From contig NZ_CP095552.1 in NCBI RefSeq assembly GCF_023078355.1, positions 1,426,001 to 1,490,000 of the forward strand: a stretch of DNA of 64,000 nucleotides, read 5' to 3'. Shown in pieces: positions 42,591-52,438 of this stretch. The notes beneath the pieces were generated by a model. The model had not been told where the DNA came from and made no database searches. It saw nothing but the letters and a program-made list of their open reading frames with translations. Within the stretch, counting starts at the first letter, position 1, and every line of letters starts with the position of its first letter. This DNA comes from Gordonia hongkongensis (GTDB taxonomy: Bacteria > Actinomycetota > Actinomycetes > Mycobacteriales > Mycobacteriaceae). A program made the position numbers and the translations under genes.

Positions 42591-45092
42591 ATGAACAGCT
42601 CTTCTTCTGCCCCTCTTCTCGCCGGTCGCGCGGGCGCCGCTCCCTCGGGTGCGGCCGCCGACGACCGGGTCACGCGCCTGCTCGACGGTCTCAACCCGCA
42701 ACAGCGCGCCGCGGTGCTCCACGCCGGCGCGCCGTTGCTGATCGTGGCGGGCGCGGGCTCGGGCAAGACGGCGGTGCTGACCCGCCGGATCGCCTACCTG
42801 CTCGCCGCGCGGGGCGTCACGCCCGGGCAGATCCTGGCCATCACGTTCACCAACAAGGCCGCCGCGGAGATGCGCGAGCGGGTCATCGACCTCGTCGGCC
42901 CCCGCGCCGCCTACATGTGGGTCTCGACCTTTCACTCCACATGCGTGCGCATCCTCCGGGCCCAGTCGGGGTTGCTGGAGAAGATGAACTCCAACTTCTC
43001 CATCTACGACGCCGACGACTCGAAGCGGTTGTTCGGCATGGTCATCCGTGATCTCGACCTCGACCCCAAGAAGTTCAGCCCACGCGGGGTGTCGGTGGCC
43101 GTGTCGAACTTCAAGAACGAACTGATCTCGCCCGACGAAGCGCTGTCCGCCGCACCCGAGGACGACCCGACCTCGACGACGATCGCGCAGATCTACGCCG
43201 AGTACCAGCGCCGTCTGCGCGCCGCGAACGCCTTCGACTTCGACGATCTGATCGGGGAGACCGTCGCGCTGCTGCATCGGCATCCCCAGGTCGCGGAGTA
43301 TTACCGGCGCCGGTTCCGTCACGTCCTCGTCGACGAGTACCAGGACACCAACCACGCGCAGTACGTGCTCATCCGCGAACTGGTGGGGGAGCAGACCACC
43401 GCGAGTGGTCTCGAGCCGTCGGAGCTGTGCGTCGTCGGCGACGCCGACCAGTCCATCTACGCCTTCCGCGGTGCCACCATTCGCAACATCGAGGAGTTCG
43501 AGCGGGACTTCCCGTCCGCCGAAACCGTTCTGCTCGAACAGAACTACCGGTCGACACAGACGATTTTGTCCGCAGCCAACGCCGTCATCGCGCGCAACTC
43601 GAACCGGCGCGAGAAGAAGTTGTGGACCGACTCCGGGGACGGCGAACTCATCGTCGGCTACGTCGCCGACTCCGACCGCGACGAGTCGACGTTCATCGCC
43701 AAGGAGATCGAGGAGCTCACCGACTACTCGATCGGCGGGTCGTCGAGTCACAAATACTCCGACATCGCGGTGTTCTACCGCACCAACACCGGCTCGCGTG
43801 CGATCGAGGAGGTGTTCGTCCGGCACGGGATTCCGTACAAGGTCGTCGGCGGCACCAAGTTCTACGAGCGCAAAGAGGTGCGGGATGTGGTGGCCTACCT
43901 GCGGGTGGTCGCCAACCCCGACGACTCGGTCAGCCTGCGCCGGATTCTCAACACGCCTCGGCGCGGTATCGGTGATCGCGCGGAAGCCTGCGTCGCCGTG
44001 CATTCGGAGAACACCGGGCGGAGCTTCTACGAGTCGCTGATGGACGCGGCCGAGGGCAAGGTCGCACTGCTCAACACCCGGGCGGTCAAGCAGATCGGCG
44101 GGTTCGTCGAACTCATCGAAGGGCTCCGGTCGGACTTCCTGACCCACTTCGGCGAGGCCGGCACGGAGGACGCGGATGTGGCCTTCCTCGATGCCACCGA
44201 GGAGTCGGCCGACATCGGTGAGCTCGTCGACGCGATCGTCGAGCGCACCGGTTACCGCGCCGAACTCGAGGCGTCGAACGATCCGCAGGACGGCGCACGC
44301 CTTGACAACATCAACGAACTCGTTGCCGTCGCACGGGAATTCAGTGCCGACGCCGCGCAGGTCGACGCCGATGCCGACGACCCCGAGGTCGAGGTGGACC
44401 GCGAGGGCGAGCCCGAACCCGGTTCGCTCGCAGCGTTTCTCGAGCGGGTCTCACTCGTCGCCGATGCCGATCAGGTGCCCGACGAGGGGGAGGGCGTGGT
44501 CACGATGATGACCCTGCACACCGCCAAGGGCCTCGAGTTCCCGGTCGTCTTCGTCACGGGTTGGGAAGACGGTCATTTCCCGCACATGCGTGCGCTCGGC
44601 GATCCGGCGGAGCTCAGCGAGGAACGGCGCCTGGCCTACGTCGGGATCACACGCGCCAAGCAGCGTCTGTACCTCACCCGGTCGGTCACCCGCGCCTCCT
44701 GGGGGCAGCCGGTGTCGAATCCGGAATCCCGTTTCCTGCAAGAGATCCCGCAACACCTGGTCGACTGGCGCCGAACCGAACCCAAGCGCTCGATGCGCGG
44801 CTTCAGCGGATCGTCGGGCGGCGTGTTCGGCCGCGACGGGGCATTCTCCGGTTCGGGCGGTTCGTCGATGGGCCGTGGCCGGTCGTCGTACTCGTCGGAT
44901 CCGGCACGTGGACGCAACAAGCAGGTTCAGCTCGACATCGGCGACCGACACAACCATCCGAAGTACGGCATGGGCAAGGTCGTGGCCAAGGAGGGCAGCG
45001 GCGCCACCGAACGCGTCACCATCGACTACGGCGGCAGCGCGGGACGCGTCACGCTTCTCACCGCGGGCGGGATTCCCGGGGACAAGCTCTAA
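42591..45092 (+). CDS. pcrA: ATP-dependent DNA helicase UvrD1/PcrA
   Basis: 833 residues. A 3'-5' superfamily 1 helicase acting in nucleotide-excision repair, rolling-circle replication and removal of recombination intermediates. Motifs in order: LNPQQRAAV (Q motif), Walker A GAGSGKT (from about residue 54), ITFTNKAA, Walker B DEYQDTN (about residue 248), GDADQSIYAFRGA, LEQNYRST, TMMTLHTAKGLEFPVVF and VGITRAKQRLYL. The acidic insertion DAADAD-like near residues 585-605 is unusual. The C-terminal tail has a Gly/Ser-rich linker and a PcrA Tudor-like domain (HPKYGMGKVVAKEGSG) that binds RNA polymerase. It is the counterpart of Rv0949. Confidence 0.95.
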   Translation: MNSSSSAPLLAGRAGAAPSGAAADDRVTRLLDGLNPQQRAAVLHAGAPLLIVAGAGSGKTAVLTRRIAYLLAARGVTPGQILAITFTNKAAAEMRERVIDLVGPRAAYMWVSTFHSTCVRILRAQSGLLEKMNSNFSIYDADDSKRLFGMVIRDLDLDPKKFSPRGVSVAVSNFKNELISPDEALSAAPEDDPTSTTIAQIYAEYQRRLRAANAFDFDDLIGETVALLHRHPQVAEYYRRRFRHVLVDEYQDTNHAQYVLIRELVGEQTTASGLEPSELCVVGDADQSIYAFRGATIRNIEEFERDFPSAETVLLEQNYRSTQTILSAANAVIARNSNRREKKLWTDSGDGELIVGYVADSDRDESTFIAKEIEELTDYSIGGSSSHKYSDIAVFYRTNTGSRAIEEVFVRHGIPYKVVGGTKFYERKEVRDVVAYLRVVANPDDSVSLRRILNTPRRGIGDRAEACVAVHSENTGRSFYESLMDAAEGKVALLNTRAVKQIGGFVELIEGLRSDFLTHFGEAGTEDADVAFLDATEESADIGELVDAIVERTGYRAELEASNDPQDGARLDNINELVAVAREFSADAAQVDADADDPEVEVDREGEPEPGSLAAFLERVSLVADADQVPDEGEGVVTMMTLHTAKGLEFPVVFVTGWEDGHFPHMRALGDPAELSEERRLAYVGITRAKQRLYLTRSVTRASWGQPVSNPESRFLQEIPQHLVDWRRTEPKRSMRGFSGSSGGVFGRDGAFSGSGGSSMGRGRSSYSSDPARGRNKQVQLDIGDRHNHPKYGMGKVVAKEGSGATERVTIDYGGSAGRVTLLTAGGIPGDKL

Positions 45093-45100
45093 AGGCGGGC

Positions 45101-45141
45101 CAGACCCTTCGTGACGCTCGCAAGCTCGCTCCTCAGGGAGC
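45101..45141 (+). repeat. Copy of the ACCCTTCGTGACGC repeat family
   Basis: Starts CAGACCCTTCGTGACGCTCG, eight bases after the pcrA stop, and ends in CTCAGGGAGC. It is nearly identical, in inverse orientation, to 32241-32280. Its position behind a stop codon in a convergent gap suits a terminator or REP-like function. Confidence 0.65.
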
Positions 45142-45181
45142 AGAGATTGACGCTCGCCAGCTCATTCCCCGGTTCGATTGG

Positions 45182-45252
45182 AAATTCTCGTCCCCCTCAG
45201 CATGGTCGAAGGGCAATGTGCCCTTCAATCATGCTGAGATGGACGAGAATTT
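45182..45252. terminator. 71-bp near-perfect palindrome between convergent genes
   Basis: Two 34-base arms (45182-45215 and 45219-45252) around a 3-base loop, with 30 of 34 positions complementary. The stem starts AAATTCTCGTCC and ends GAAGGGCA. The mismatches include compensatory-looking G-T pairs. It lies between pcrA and the M23 gene, both of which end here, so it could stop transcription from both sides; the length also fits a MITE-like element. Confidence 0.65.
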
Positions 45253-45353
45253 ACGTCAGTTCGCAATCCGGCCAGGTATCACTACGGATGCGCAGCGTGA
45301 GCACGCTGGAATGGCGCCACCAAGCAACAGGAGGTGACCTGTGGGGCCTTCTG

Positions 45354-46440
45354 CTACCCGGTGTAGCCGGAGAGCTTCACGCCCTTGGCGGCGAGCCAGG
45401 GCACGGGGTCGATCTTGGTGTTGCCGTTCTTCCACACCTCGAAGTGCAGGTGCGGGCCGAACGAAAAGCCCTCGTTGCCCACCAGGGCGATGACGTCGCC
45501 GGCGGTGACGCGCTGGCCTTCGGTGACCAGGACGCCCGAGGAGGCCATGTGGCCGTACATGGTGACCGTGCCGTCGGCGGCCTGGATCTGAACCCAGTGG
45601 CCGTATCCCGACGCGGGCTCGGCCTTGATCACGACACCGTCGGTGGCGGCGTGGATCGGGGTTCCGAGGGGAGCGGCCATGTCGATGCCGCCGTGCATGG
45701 TGCCCCAGCGCATCGCGAAGGCGGAGGTGAAGTCGTAGCTGCCGAGGGGGATCGGCGAGGTGAAGAGCGGGCGCCGGGCCAGGGCCTCGCGACGATCCTG
45801 GTCGGCCGCCATCTTGGCGCCCACACCCAGCTGGTTGGTGAAGGTAGACGTTCATCTGGTCGGTGTGTGCGGTCGCAGCAGCGACGCCGGGGCCCAGTTC
45901 CACGGGTGCGGCGCCCGGAGCGGTGGCGTCGTTGACGGCCGCGGCGTTCACGGGTGCGGGCGCCTCGTCGTTCGTGCCGACCTGAGCGACCGCGGCGACG
46001 GCCGCGCCGGCGGCCATGGCGATGAGGGCTGCGCGTCCGCCCTTGAGGGCGTTCGGCGGCGCCGCGATGCGGTGCTTGCCGCCACGTCGGACCCGTTGTC
46101 CGGCCGGATTCGTCCGAAAGGGGCGATGCTCGGTGTCGTCGTCGAGATCATCGTCGTCGAGCGAACGGAGTTCGCCCCCGTCGAAGCTGTCGAGCTCGGC
46201 GCCCTCGACGTCGAACGGCGCGTCATGCTCGTACTGATCGAACTCGTGCTCGGGGATCAGGATGTCCTGAGTGATCTCCGAACGGGTGGGACGGTAGTAG
46301 CCCTGCCACGACGACGGCGTCCAGCCGGCGTCGGAGTGCTCGCGAGTGGAGGTGTCGGAGTCTGCGAAGTCGAACTCGTAGTCGGTGAGGTCGTACCCGG
46401 CCGCGTCGTCGGTGTCGACGATGGGGATGATCGTGGTCAT
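45354..46440 (-). pseudogene. M23 metallopeptidase (Rv0950c-like), one frameshift
   Basis: From the ATG at 46440 (GGAAGAG upstream): residues 1-130 are acidic and cytoplasmic, 136-153 a membrane segment, followed by an Ala/Pro-rich linker. After QMNVYL (residue 200) an extra base at about 45841 shifts the frame; the rest reads NQLGVGAKMAADQDR and a complete M23 domain with H-G-G-I-D and HLHFEVW zinc and catalytic motifs. If the extra base is an error the protein has about 360 residues and cleaves peptidoglycan cross-links outside the membrane. As read, the enzyme domain would not be made with its anchor. It keeps the mycobacterial place between pcrA and sucC. Confidence 0.85.
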
Positions 46441-46964
46441 CTCTTCCGCTGTGACGTCATCGATCAACCCGCCCGATCGGACGCGGCCCGATCCGCGTGA
46501 GACACCGAGTCCCGCCAAATCGTCCACCTCATCTCTCGCTACCGCATCTCGTCGCCGGCGGATCGAAGTCACCGTTCGTAATCCTTCTGTGACCACCGCT
46601 GAGAGCCGACGGTAACGAAATGATTGCGGCAAGTCCAACCGTAGAAAGCGACAAACCGGCATATTGTGAGCTGAGTCACATGACTGGTCGCCGAGTATAG
46701 AAATTGGCGGATTTTCTGTTCACTACAGCAAATTCAACCTGTGAAGACCGCGTGCCGATAGATTCTGCGGTCGTCGCAGTTCATGGGGTCGGACCGACGC
46801 TGTGGACCTCACGTCACGACGTCAATACTGTGAGAACCGACCGAGCGAGTGATCTGTCGCACAAGCGCAGGGTGCGCGCGGGGTGGCGATTTCCGACAGG
46901 TTTAAAGTCCGATATGGCCCGCATTACACCCTTGCGCGGGCAAATCTACGAGATGGTGAGCTGA
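46441..46964. other. 524-bp divergent regulatory region (M23 gene / sucC)
   Basis: No credible gene. It must contain the sucC promoter and that of the M23 gene, and includes a perfect CRP-type site at 46665-46680 and a weaker one at 46848-46863 (AGTGA-N6-GCACA). The c-di-AMP (ydaO) riboswitch that precedes some actinobacterial wall-lytic genes was looked for and not seen. Confidence 0.6.
46665..46680. promoter_or_regulatory. CRP/GlxR-type binding site
   Basis: TGTGA-GCTGAG-TCACA, a perfect match to the CRP/GlxR consensus TGTGA-N6-TCACA. It is 225 bases upstream of the M23 start and 285 bases upstream of sucC, so cAMP-dependent control of either gene is possible. Confidence 0.75.
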
Positions 46965-48128
<1,164 letters not shown>

Positions 48129-48142
48129 GGGAGCCACGGAAT

Positions 48143-49045
48143 ATGTCGATCTTTCTGAACAAAGACAACAAGGTCATCGTCCAGGGCATCACCGGCGGTG
48201 AGGGCACCAAGCACACCGCCCTGATGCTCAAGGCCGGCACCAACATCGTCGGCGGTGTCAACGCGCGCAAGGCCGGCACCACGGTGTCGCACGTCGACGC
48301 CGACGGCAACAACGTCGAGCTGCCGGTGTTTGCATCGGTCGCCGAGGCCATGAAGGAGACCGGGGCCGACACCTCGATCGCCTTCGTGCCGCCGAAGTTC
48401 TCCAAGGACGCCATCATCGAGGCCATCGACGCGGAGATCCCGCTGCTCGTGGTCATCACCGAGGGCATCCCGGTGCAGGACTCCGCCTACGCCTGGGCCT
48501 ACAACGTGGAGAAGGGCGAGAAAACCCGCATCATCGGCCCCAACTGCCCCGGCATCATCACCCCGGGTGAGGCGCTGGTGGGCATCACGCCGAACAACAT
48601 CACCGGCAAGGGTCCGATCGGTCTGGTCTCCAAGTCGGGCACCCTGACTTACCAGATGATGTACGAGCTGCGCGATCTCGGCTTCTCGACCGCCATCGGC
48701 ATCGGCGGCGACCCGGTCATCGGCACCACCCACATCGACGCCATCGAGGCGTTCGAGAAGGACCCCGAGACCAAGCTCATCGTGATGATCGGTGAGATCG
48801 GCGGCGACGCCGAGGAGAAGGCCGGCGAGTACATCAAGGCCAACGTGACCAAGCCGGTCGTCGGCTACGTCGCGGGCTTCACCGCCCCCGAGGGCAAGAC
48901 CATGGGCCACGCCGGCGCCATCGTCTCCGGCGGTGCGGGCACCGCGCAGGGCAAGAAGGAAGCCCTCGAGGCTGCGGGCGTCAAGGTCGGCAAGACGCCG
49001 TCCGAGACCGCCGCGCTGGCGCGGGAGCTCTACGAGGCACTGTAA
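48143..49045 (+). CDS. sucD: Succinyl-CoA synthetase, alpha subunit
   Basis: 300 residues, ATG with GGGAGCC upstream and 14 bases behind sucC. The alpha subunit binds CoA and carries the phosphohistidine. Seen: [13 protein letters not shown] (CoA-binding Rossmann loop), [26 protein letters not shown] and [18 protein letters not shown], where the His of GHAGAI is the phosphorylated residue (about 253). All family motifs are intact. Forms the second half of the sucCD operon. Confidence 0.97.
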   Translation: MSIFLNKDNKVIVQGITGGEGTKHTALMLKAGTNIVGGVNARKAGTTVSHVDADGNNVELPVFASVAEAMKETGADTSIAFVPPKFSKDAIIEAIDAEIPLLVVITEGIPVQDSAYAWAYNVEKGEKTRIIGPNCPGIITPGEALVGITPNNITGKGPIGLVSKSGTLTYQMMYELRDLGFSTAIGIGGDPVIGTTHIDAIEAFEKDPETKLIVMIGEIGGDAEEKAGEYIKANVTKPVVGYVAGFTAPEGKTMGHAGAIVSGGAGTAQGKKEALEAAGVKVGKTPSETAALARELYEAL

Positions 49046-49064
49046 GTACTCGCGAGAACCGAAG

Positions 49065-49096
49065 AACCCGAGCGGGTCTGCCCGCTCGGGTTTTTT
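49065..49096 (+). terminator. Intrinsic terminator of sucCD
   Basis: 12-bp perfect stem (AACCCGAGCGGG and its complement), 4-base loop TCTG, then a run of T ending at 49096. It starts 20 bases after the sucD stop and is the clearest rho-independent terminator in the window. Confidence 0.93.
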
Positions 49097-49138
49097 CGTG
49101 GGCCGACCGACCGGATCGTCGCGTGCGATAATTCGTCG

Positions 49139-49849
49139 GTGAACTCCCCGGCGCGGCGCGGCGCGATCTCCCAGCTGGCAGGGGAGTCGATGCGATTCGC
49201 CGGGGTGGTGGTCGACGTCGCGGAACGTCTACCCCTCGCGGGCGGGGTCATCGGGTCCGTCCGTGCTCGGCTGGCCGAAGCCGCCGACACCGCTGTCACC
49301 GTGGTGGTCTCGACGACGCGAGCCGTTCTGGGAGTCGTCATCCGTGAGGTCGTCGACGCATTGGTCGAGGAGGTCGACCTCACCGACCTCGTCCTCACCC
49401 ACGTCGACCTGAAACGCCTCATCAGCGAGGTCCTCGCACTCATCGACATCGACGAGGTGATCACCACGGTCGATCTCGATCGCGCTGTCGCACAGGTGGA
49501 TCTGATGGCGGCGATCGATCTGGTGGACCTCGACAGGGTGATCGGCAAGGTCGATCTCGACTCCGTCGCCACCCGGATCGACATCGACGCGATCGCGGCC
49601 CGGATCGACATCGACGCCATCCTCGGGCGCGTCGACCTGATCGGACTCGCCGAAGAGATCATCGACGGTGTCGACCTCCCCGACATCATCCGGGAGGCGA
49701 GCACCTCGGTGACCGCCGATGTGATGACCGACGTGCGCAGCACCAGCGAACGTGCCGACGACGCGGTGGCCAACGCGGTCAATCGATTTCTGCGTCGCCG
49801 CGGTGCCGCGGCCATCGAGGCCGCTCCCGATGAGGAGGGGCCACGATGA
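49139..49849 (+). CDS. Nonapeptide-repeat protein of unknown function
   Basis: 236 residues, GTG start. Residues 20-70 are moderately hydrophobic (VVVDVAERLPLAGGVIG; TVVVSTTRAVLGVVI). Residues 79-180 are built from repeats that begin (V/I)D(L/I): units start at 79, 89, 102, 111, 120, 129, 138, 147, 156, 165 and 178, and eight of them in a row (102-173) are exactly nine residues long, for example VDLDRAVAQ, VDLDRVIGK and IDIDAILGR. The hydrophobic-acidic rhythm suggests a solenoid or membrane-surface helix. It overlaps the RDD gene by four bases (ATGA), so the two products are made together. No function is known to me. Confidence 0.7.
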   Translation: MNSPARRGAISQLAGESMRFAGVVVDVAERLPLAGGVIGSVRARLAEAADTAVTVVVSTTRAVLGVVIREVVDALVEEVDLTDLVLTHVDLKRLISEVLALIDIDEVITTVDLDRAVAQVDLMAAIDLVDLDRVIGKVDLDSVATRIDIDAIAARIDIDAILGRVDLIGLAEEIIDGVDLPDIIREASTSVTADVMTDVRSTSERADDAVANAVNRFLRRRGAAAIEAAPDEEGPR

Positions 49850-50358
49850 CCGCGGAACCGAAACCGACAGAGCCGCTGCAGAACTCGTCTCCGACGACGC
49901 CCGGTCTGCCACCCGTGCACAAGGCCCATGCGGTGCAGGACCGGGACAAGAACGCGGGCATCGTGAGCCGGGGTGTCGCCTCGTTCCTCGACCTCCTCGT
50001 CGTGTGGACGATCCTCGGTGCCGTCTACGCGGGCCTGTCCCTGATGAAGTTCGTGCTCTCGGTCAGCGAATTCTCGCTGCCGGAGGTCAATCTAGTCTTC
50101 ACGACGACCGGTTTCGTGCTGGTGGCGGTGCTCTACCTCGCGACGTGCTGGGAGGTCTCCGGACGCACCCTCGGTTCGGTCGTGATGGGCCTGCGGGTGG
50201 TCAATTCGGAGGGTGCCCGCATCCGGCCGACCATCGCGGTGCTGCGCGCCCTGCTCTGTACGTTCTTCGCGATCGGTCTGGTGTGGGTGGTCGTCGACCG
50301 GCGTCGGCGGTCGGTGGCCGATGTCCTCCTGCGCACCCGGGTCATCTACTCTCGCTGA
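49846..50358 (+). CDS. RDD-family membrane protein
   Basis: 170 residues, ATG overlapping the preceding stop. After a polar N-terminus (1-35), the RDD domain starts at GIVSRGVASFLDLLVVWTIL with the conserved Arg and Asp in and beside the first membrane segment; a second segment follows near residues 84-105 (VFTTTGFVLVAVLYLATCW), and a third near 130-145. The loop GRTLGSVVMGLRVVNSEG is the family signature. RDD proteins are small integral-membrane proteins of unclear transport role. Translational coupling to the nonapeptide-repeat protein suggests a complex. Its 3' end overlaps the next, convergent gene by 17 bases. Confidence 0.85.
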   Translation: MTAEPKPTEPLQNSSPTTPGLPPVHKAHAVQDRDKNAGIVSRGVASFLDLLVVWTILGAVYAGLSLMKFVLSVSEFSLPEVNLVFTTTGFVLVAVLYLATCWEVSGRTLGSVVMGLRVVNSEGARIRPTIAVLRALLCTFFAIGLVWVVVDRRRRSVADVLLRTRVIYSR

Positions 50359-50806
50359 CCGCCTTGAGCTGAGCCAGTCCCTTCTCGAAGTCCTTGCCCA
50401 GCATCTTGTCGAAGATGCCGAAGAACCCTGCCACGCGGCTGAACAAGGTCTGTGCGCCGACCATCGTCCAGGACACCCGCGTGGCCTGACCTTCCGGCGC
50501 GAGTTCGAAGGTGACGGTGTTGGTGGCCTTCATCGGCTTCTCGAAGGCCAGGCGCACCTCGACCTCGCGCGGCTCGTCGACGCGCGTGATCTCCATGGCG
50601 CCGCGTCCGGCCTTCTTGTTGCCCGACCACGCGTACTTCGCGCCGACACCGGATTCCGGACCGGAGTAGTCGCGCGTCATGTCGGGGTCGACGCCCTCCC
50701 ACGGCGACCAGTGCACCCACTGGTGGAAGTCGACCAGGTACGGCAGCACAGAAGTGGGCGGCGCGTCGACGATGGTGGATCGGGTGATGCGGAAGGTGTC
50801 GGACAT
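50342..50806 (-). CDS. SRPBCC-family protein
   Basis: 154 residues from the ATG at 50806. A complete START/SRPBCC fold: ITRSTIVDAPPTSVLPYLVDFHQW at the start, then HWSPWEGVDPDM and SGVGAKYAWSGNK, several beta strands and a long C-terminal helix (MLGKDFEKGLAQLKAV). Proteins of this kind bind hydrophobic ligands or lipids; the group with the W-x-P-W motif is often annotated as polyketide cyclase/dehydrase or transcriptional activator, without proof. It overlaps the RDD gene tail to tail and stands alone on its strand. Confidence 0.82.
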   Translation of the reverse strand: MSDTFRITRSTIVDAPPTSVLPYLVDFHQWVHWSPWEGVDPDMTRDYSGPESGVGAKYAWSGNKKAGRGAMEITRVDEPREVEVRLAFEKPMKATNTVTFELAPEGQATRVSWTMVGAQTLFSRVAGFFGIFDKMLGKDFEKGLAQLKAVSESR

Positions 50807-50965
50807 GCGGGCCTCCGGAAGAGCTCGGTCGGATGGTACGGAACGGGTGTCGGGCTGACGAAAGTATGACACCGGGCGCCGACGGAAATCATCGCGTCGG
50901 GACGTCGCGGAGGGTGTCGACTTCAGGCCCGAGCCACCCGGGTCCGTCGGGATACGGTGTCAGGC

Positions 50966-52438
50966 ATGGGTGAGCGGGCACGGCTGACGGCAACAGACCT
51001 GCGCGAGATGATCATCGACGACGATACGTGGGAACCGTGGGATGCTCCGGTCGGTGAGCCGGCGACGACGTCCGATGGTGCGGACGACACCTATGCCGTC
51101 GAGCTCGAACGGGCGCGTCGAAGAAGCGGTTCGGACGAATCGGTCACCACGGGCGCCGGCGCGATCGGTGGCCGGCGAGTGGCGATCGTGCTGAGTGAGT
51201 TCGAGTTCCTCGGCGGGTCGATCGGGCGCGATGCGGGGGCCCGGATCGTCGCAGCGGTCCGACGCGCGACACGCGAACGACTTCCGCTGCTGGCGTTTCC
51301 CGCTTCCGGGGGCACCCGGATGCAGGAGGGGACCGCGGCGTTCCTGCAGATGGTCGCCATCACGGGTGCCGTGACCGACCACAAGGCCGCCGGCCTGCCC
51401 TACCTGGTGTACCTGCGTCATCCGACCACGGGCGGGGTATTCGCGTCGTGGGGTTCGCTCGGCCACATCACGTGGGCGGAACCCGGAGCGCTCATCGGTT
51501 TTCTCGGGCCGCGCGTCTACGAAGGCCTGTACGGGGAGCCCTTTCCGGCCGATGTCCAGACCGCGGAGAATCTGGTCCGCGCAACGGTTGTCGACGACGT
51601 GGTCGATCCCGTCGATCTGCCGGCCCGCCTCGCCGCGGTGCTGCGACTGCTCGACGCGCGTGACCGGCCGTCGTCGGACGACTCGGCGACGGTACGGCCG
51701 GAGCGCACGCAGTCGAGGGAGCCGGAGGACACCTGGGCCTGTGTGCTCGCCACCCGCGAGGCCGGACGCGCGGGCCTGGTCGAGTTCCTGGCCGGTGGGG
51801 AGTCGGCGCCACTGTCGGATGCCGGGCCACTGCGCTTCTCGCTCAGCGACTTCGACGGTCGGGTCGCCCTGGTCGTCGGCTACGACCGGACGTCACAGGC
51901 GGCGGGGGACCTCCCGGGGCCGCGACATCTGCGCGAGGCGAGGCGGGCGATCATGGCGGCCGGCGACCTCGGACTCCCGGTGGTCACCGTGATCGACACC
52001 CCGGGCGCGGAACTGTCGGTCGTCGCCGAGGAGGGTGGCCTCGCGGCGCAGATAGCGCGCTGCACAGTCGAATTGCTCAGTGTGCGCGTGCCGACGGTCT
52101 CGGTCCTCCTCGGGCAGGGTGCGGGCGGCGCCGCGCTCGCGCTGTTCCCCGCCGACGTCCGGGTCGCGCGCGCCGATGCCTGGCTGTCGCCGTTGCCGCC
52201 CGAGGGAGCGAGTCTCATCGTGCACCGTGATCTCGATCATGCCGGTGAGATGGCTTCGCGGCAGGGCATTCTCGCCGGGCGCATGGCCGCGCAGGGCATG
52301 ATCGACCACGTCGTCGACGCCGGTTCGGACGACGAAGCGCTGTCGGCGATCCGCGACTTGATCGGCCGGTACCTCGCGGGATCGCCGGTTCCGGACGAGG
52401 AGGCACGAACGCGCGTGCCGGTGAAAGACGCGCGATGA
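50966..52438 (+). CDS. accD3: Acyl-CoA carboxylase carboxyltransferase, fused alpha and beta halves (AccD3-like)
   Basis: 490 residues from the ATG at 50966. The first half (about 60-240) is a crotonase-like carboxyltransferase domain with FPASGGTRMQEGT and the HPTTGGVFASW oxyanion loop; the second half (about 285-475) is the partner domain with VVTVIDTPGAEL and LLGQGAGGAALALF. The fused layout and low similarity to AccD4-6 match Rv0904c (AccD3) of mycobacteria, whose acyl-CoA substrate is not settled. There is no N-terminal zinc finger of the Escherichia coli AccD type. Its stop overlaps the NUDIX gene start (ATGA), so they are co-translated. Confidence 0.83.
   Translation: MGERARLTATDLREMIIDDDTWEPWDAPVGEPATTSDGADDTYAVELERARRRSGSDESVTTGAGAIGGRRVAIVLSEFEFLGGSIGRDAGARIVAAVRRATRERLPLLAFPASGGTRMQEGTAAFLQMVAITGAVTDHKAAGLPYLVYLRHPTTGGVFASWGSLGHITWAEPGALIGFLGPRVYEGLYGEPFPADVQTAENLVRATVVDDVVDPVDLPARLAAVLRLLDARDRPSSDDSATVRPERTQSREPEDTWACVLATREAGRAGLVEFLAGGESAPLSDAGPLRFSLSDFDGRVALVVGYDRTSQAAGDLPGPRHLREARRAIMAAGDLGLPVVTVIDTPGAELSVVAEEGGLAAQIARCTVELLSVRVPTVSVLLGQGAGGAALALFPADVRVARADAWLSPLPPEGASLIVHRDLDHAGEMASRQGILAGRMAAQGMIDHVVDAGSDDEALSAIRDLIGRYLAGSPVPDEEARTRVPVKDAR

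Noticed and set aside
42595..42655. Ser/Ala-rich N-terminus of PcrA as a signal peptide
   Set aside because: No hydrophobic core of sufficient length; helicases are cytoplasmic.
46441..46964. c-di-AMP (ydaO) riboswitch before the M23 gene
   Set aside because: The conserved GGGGGA-type and pseudo-twofold elements of the motif are not present in either strand.
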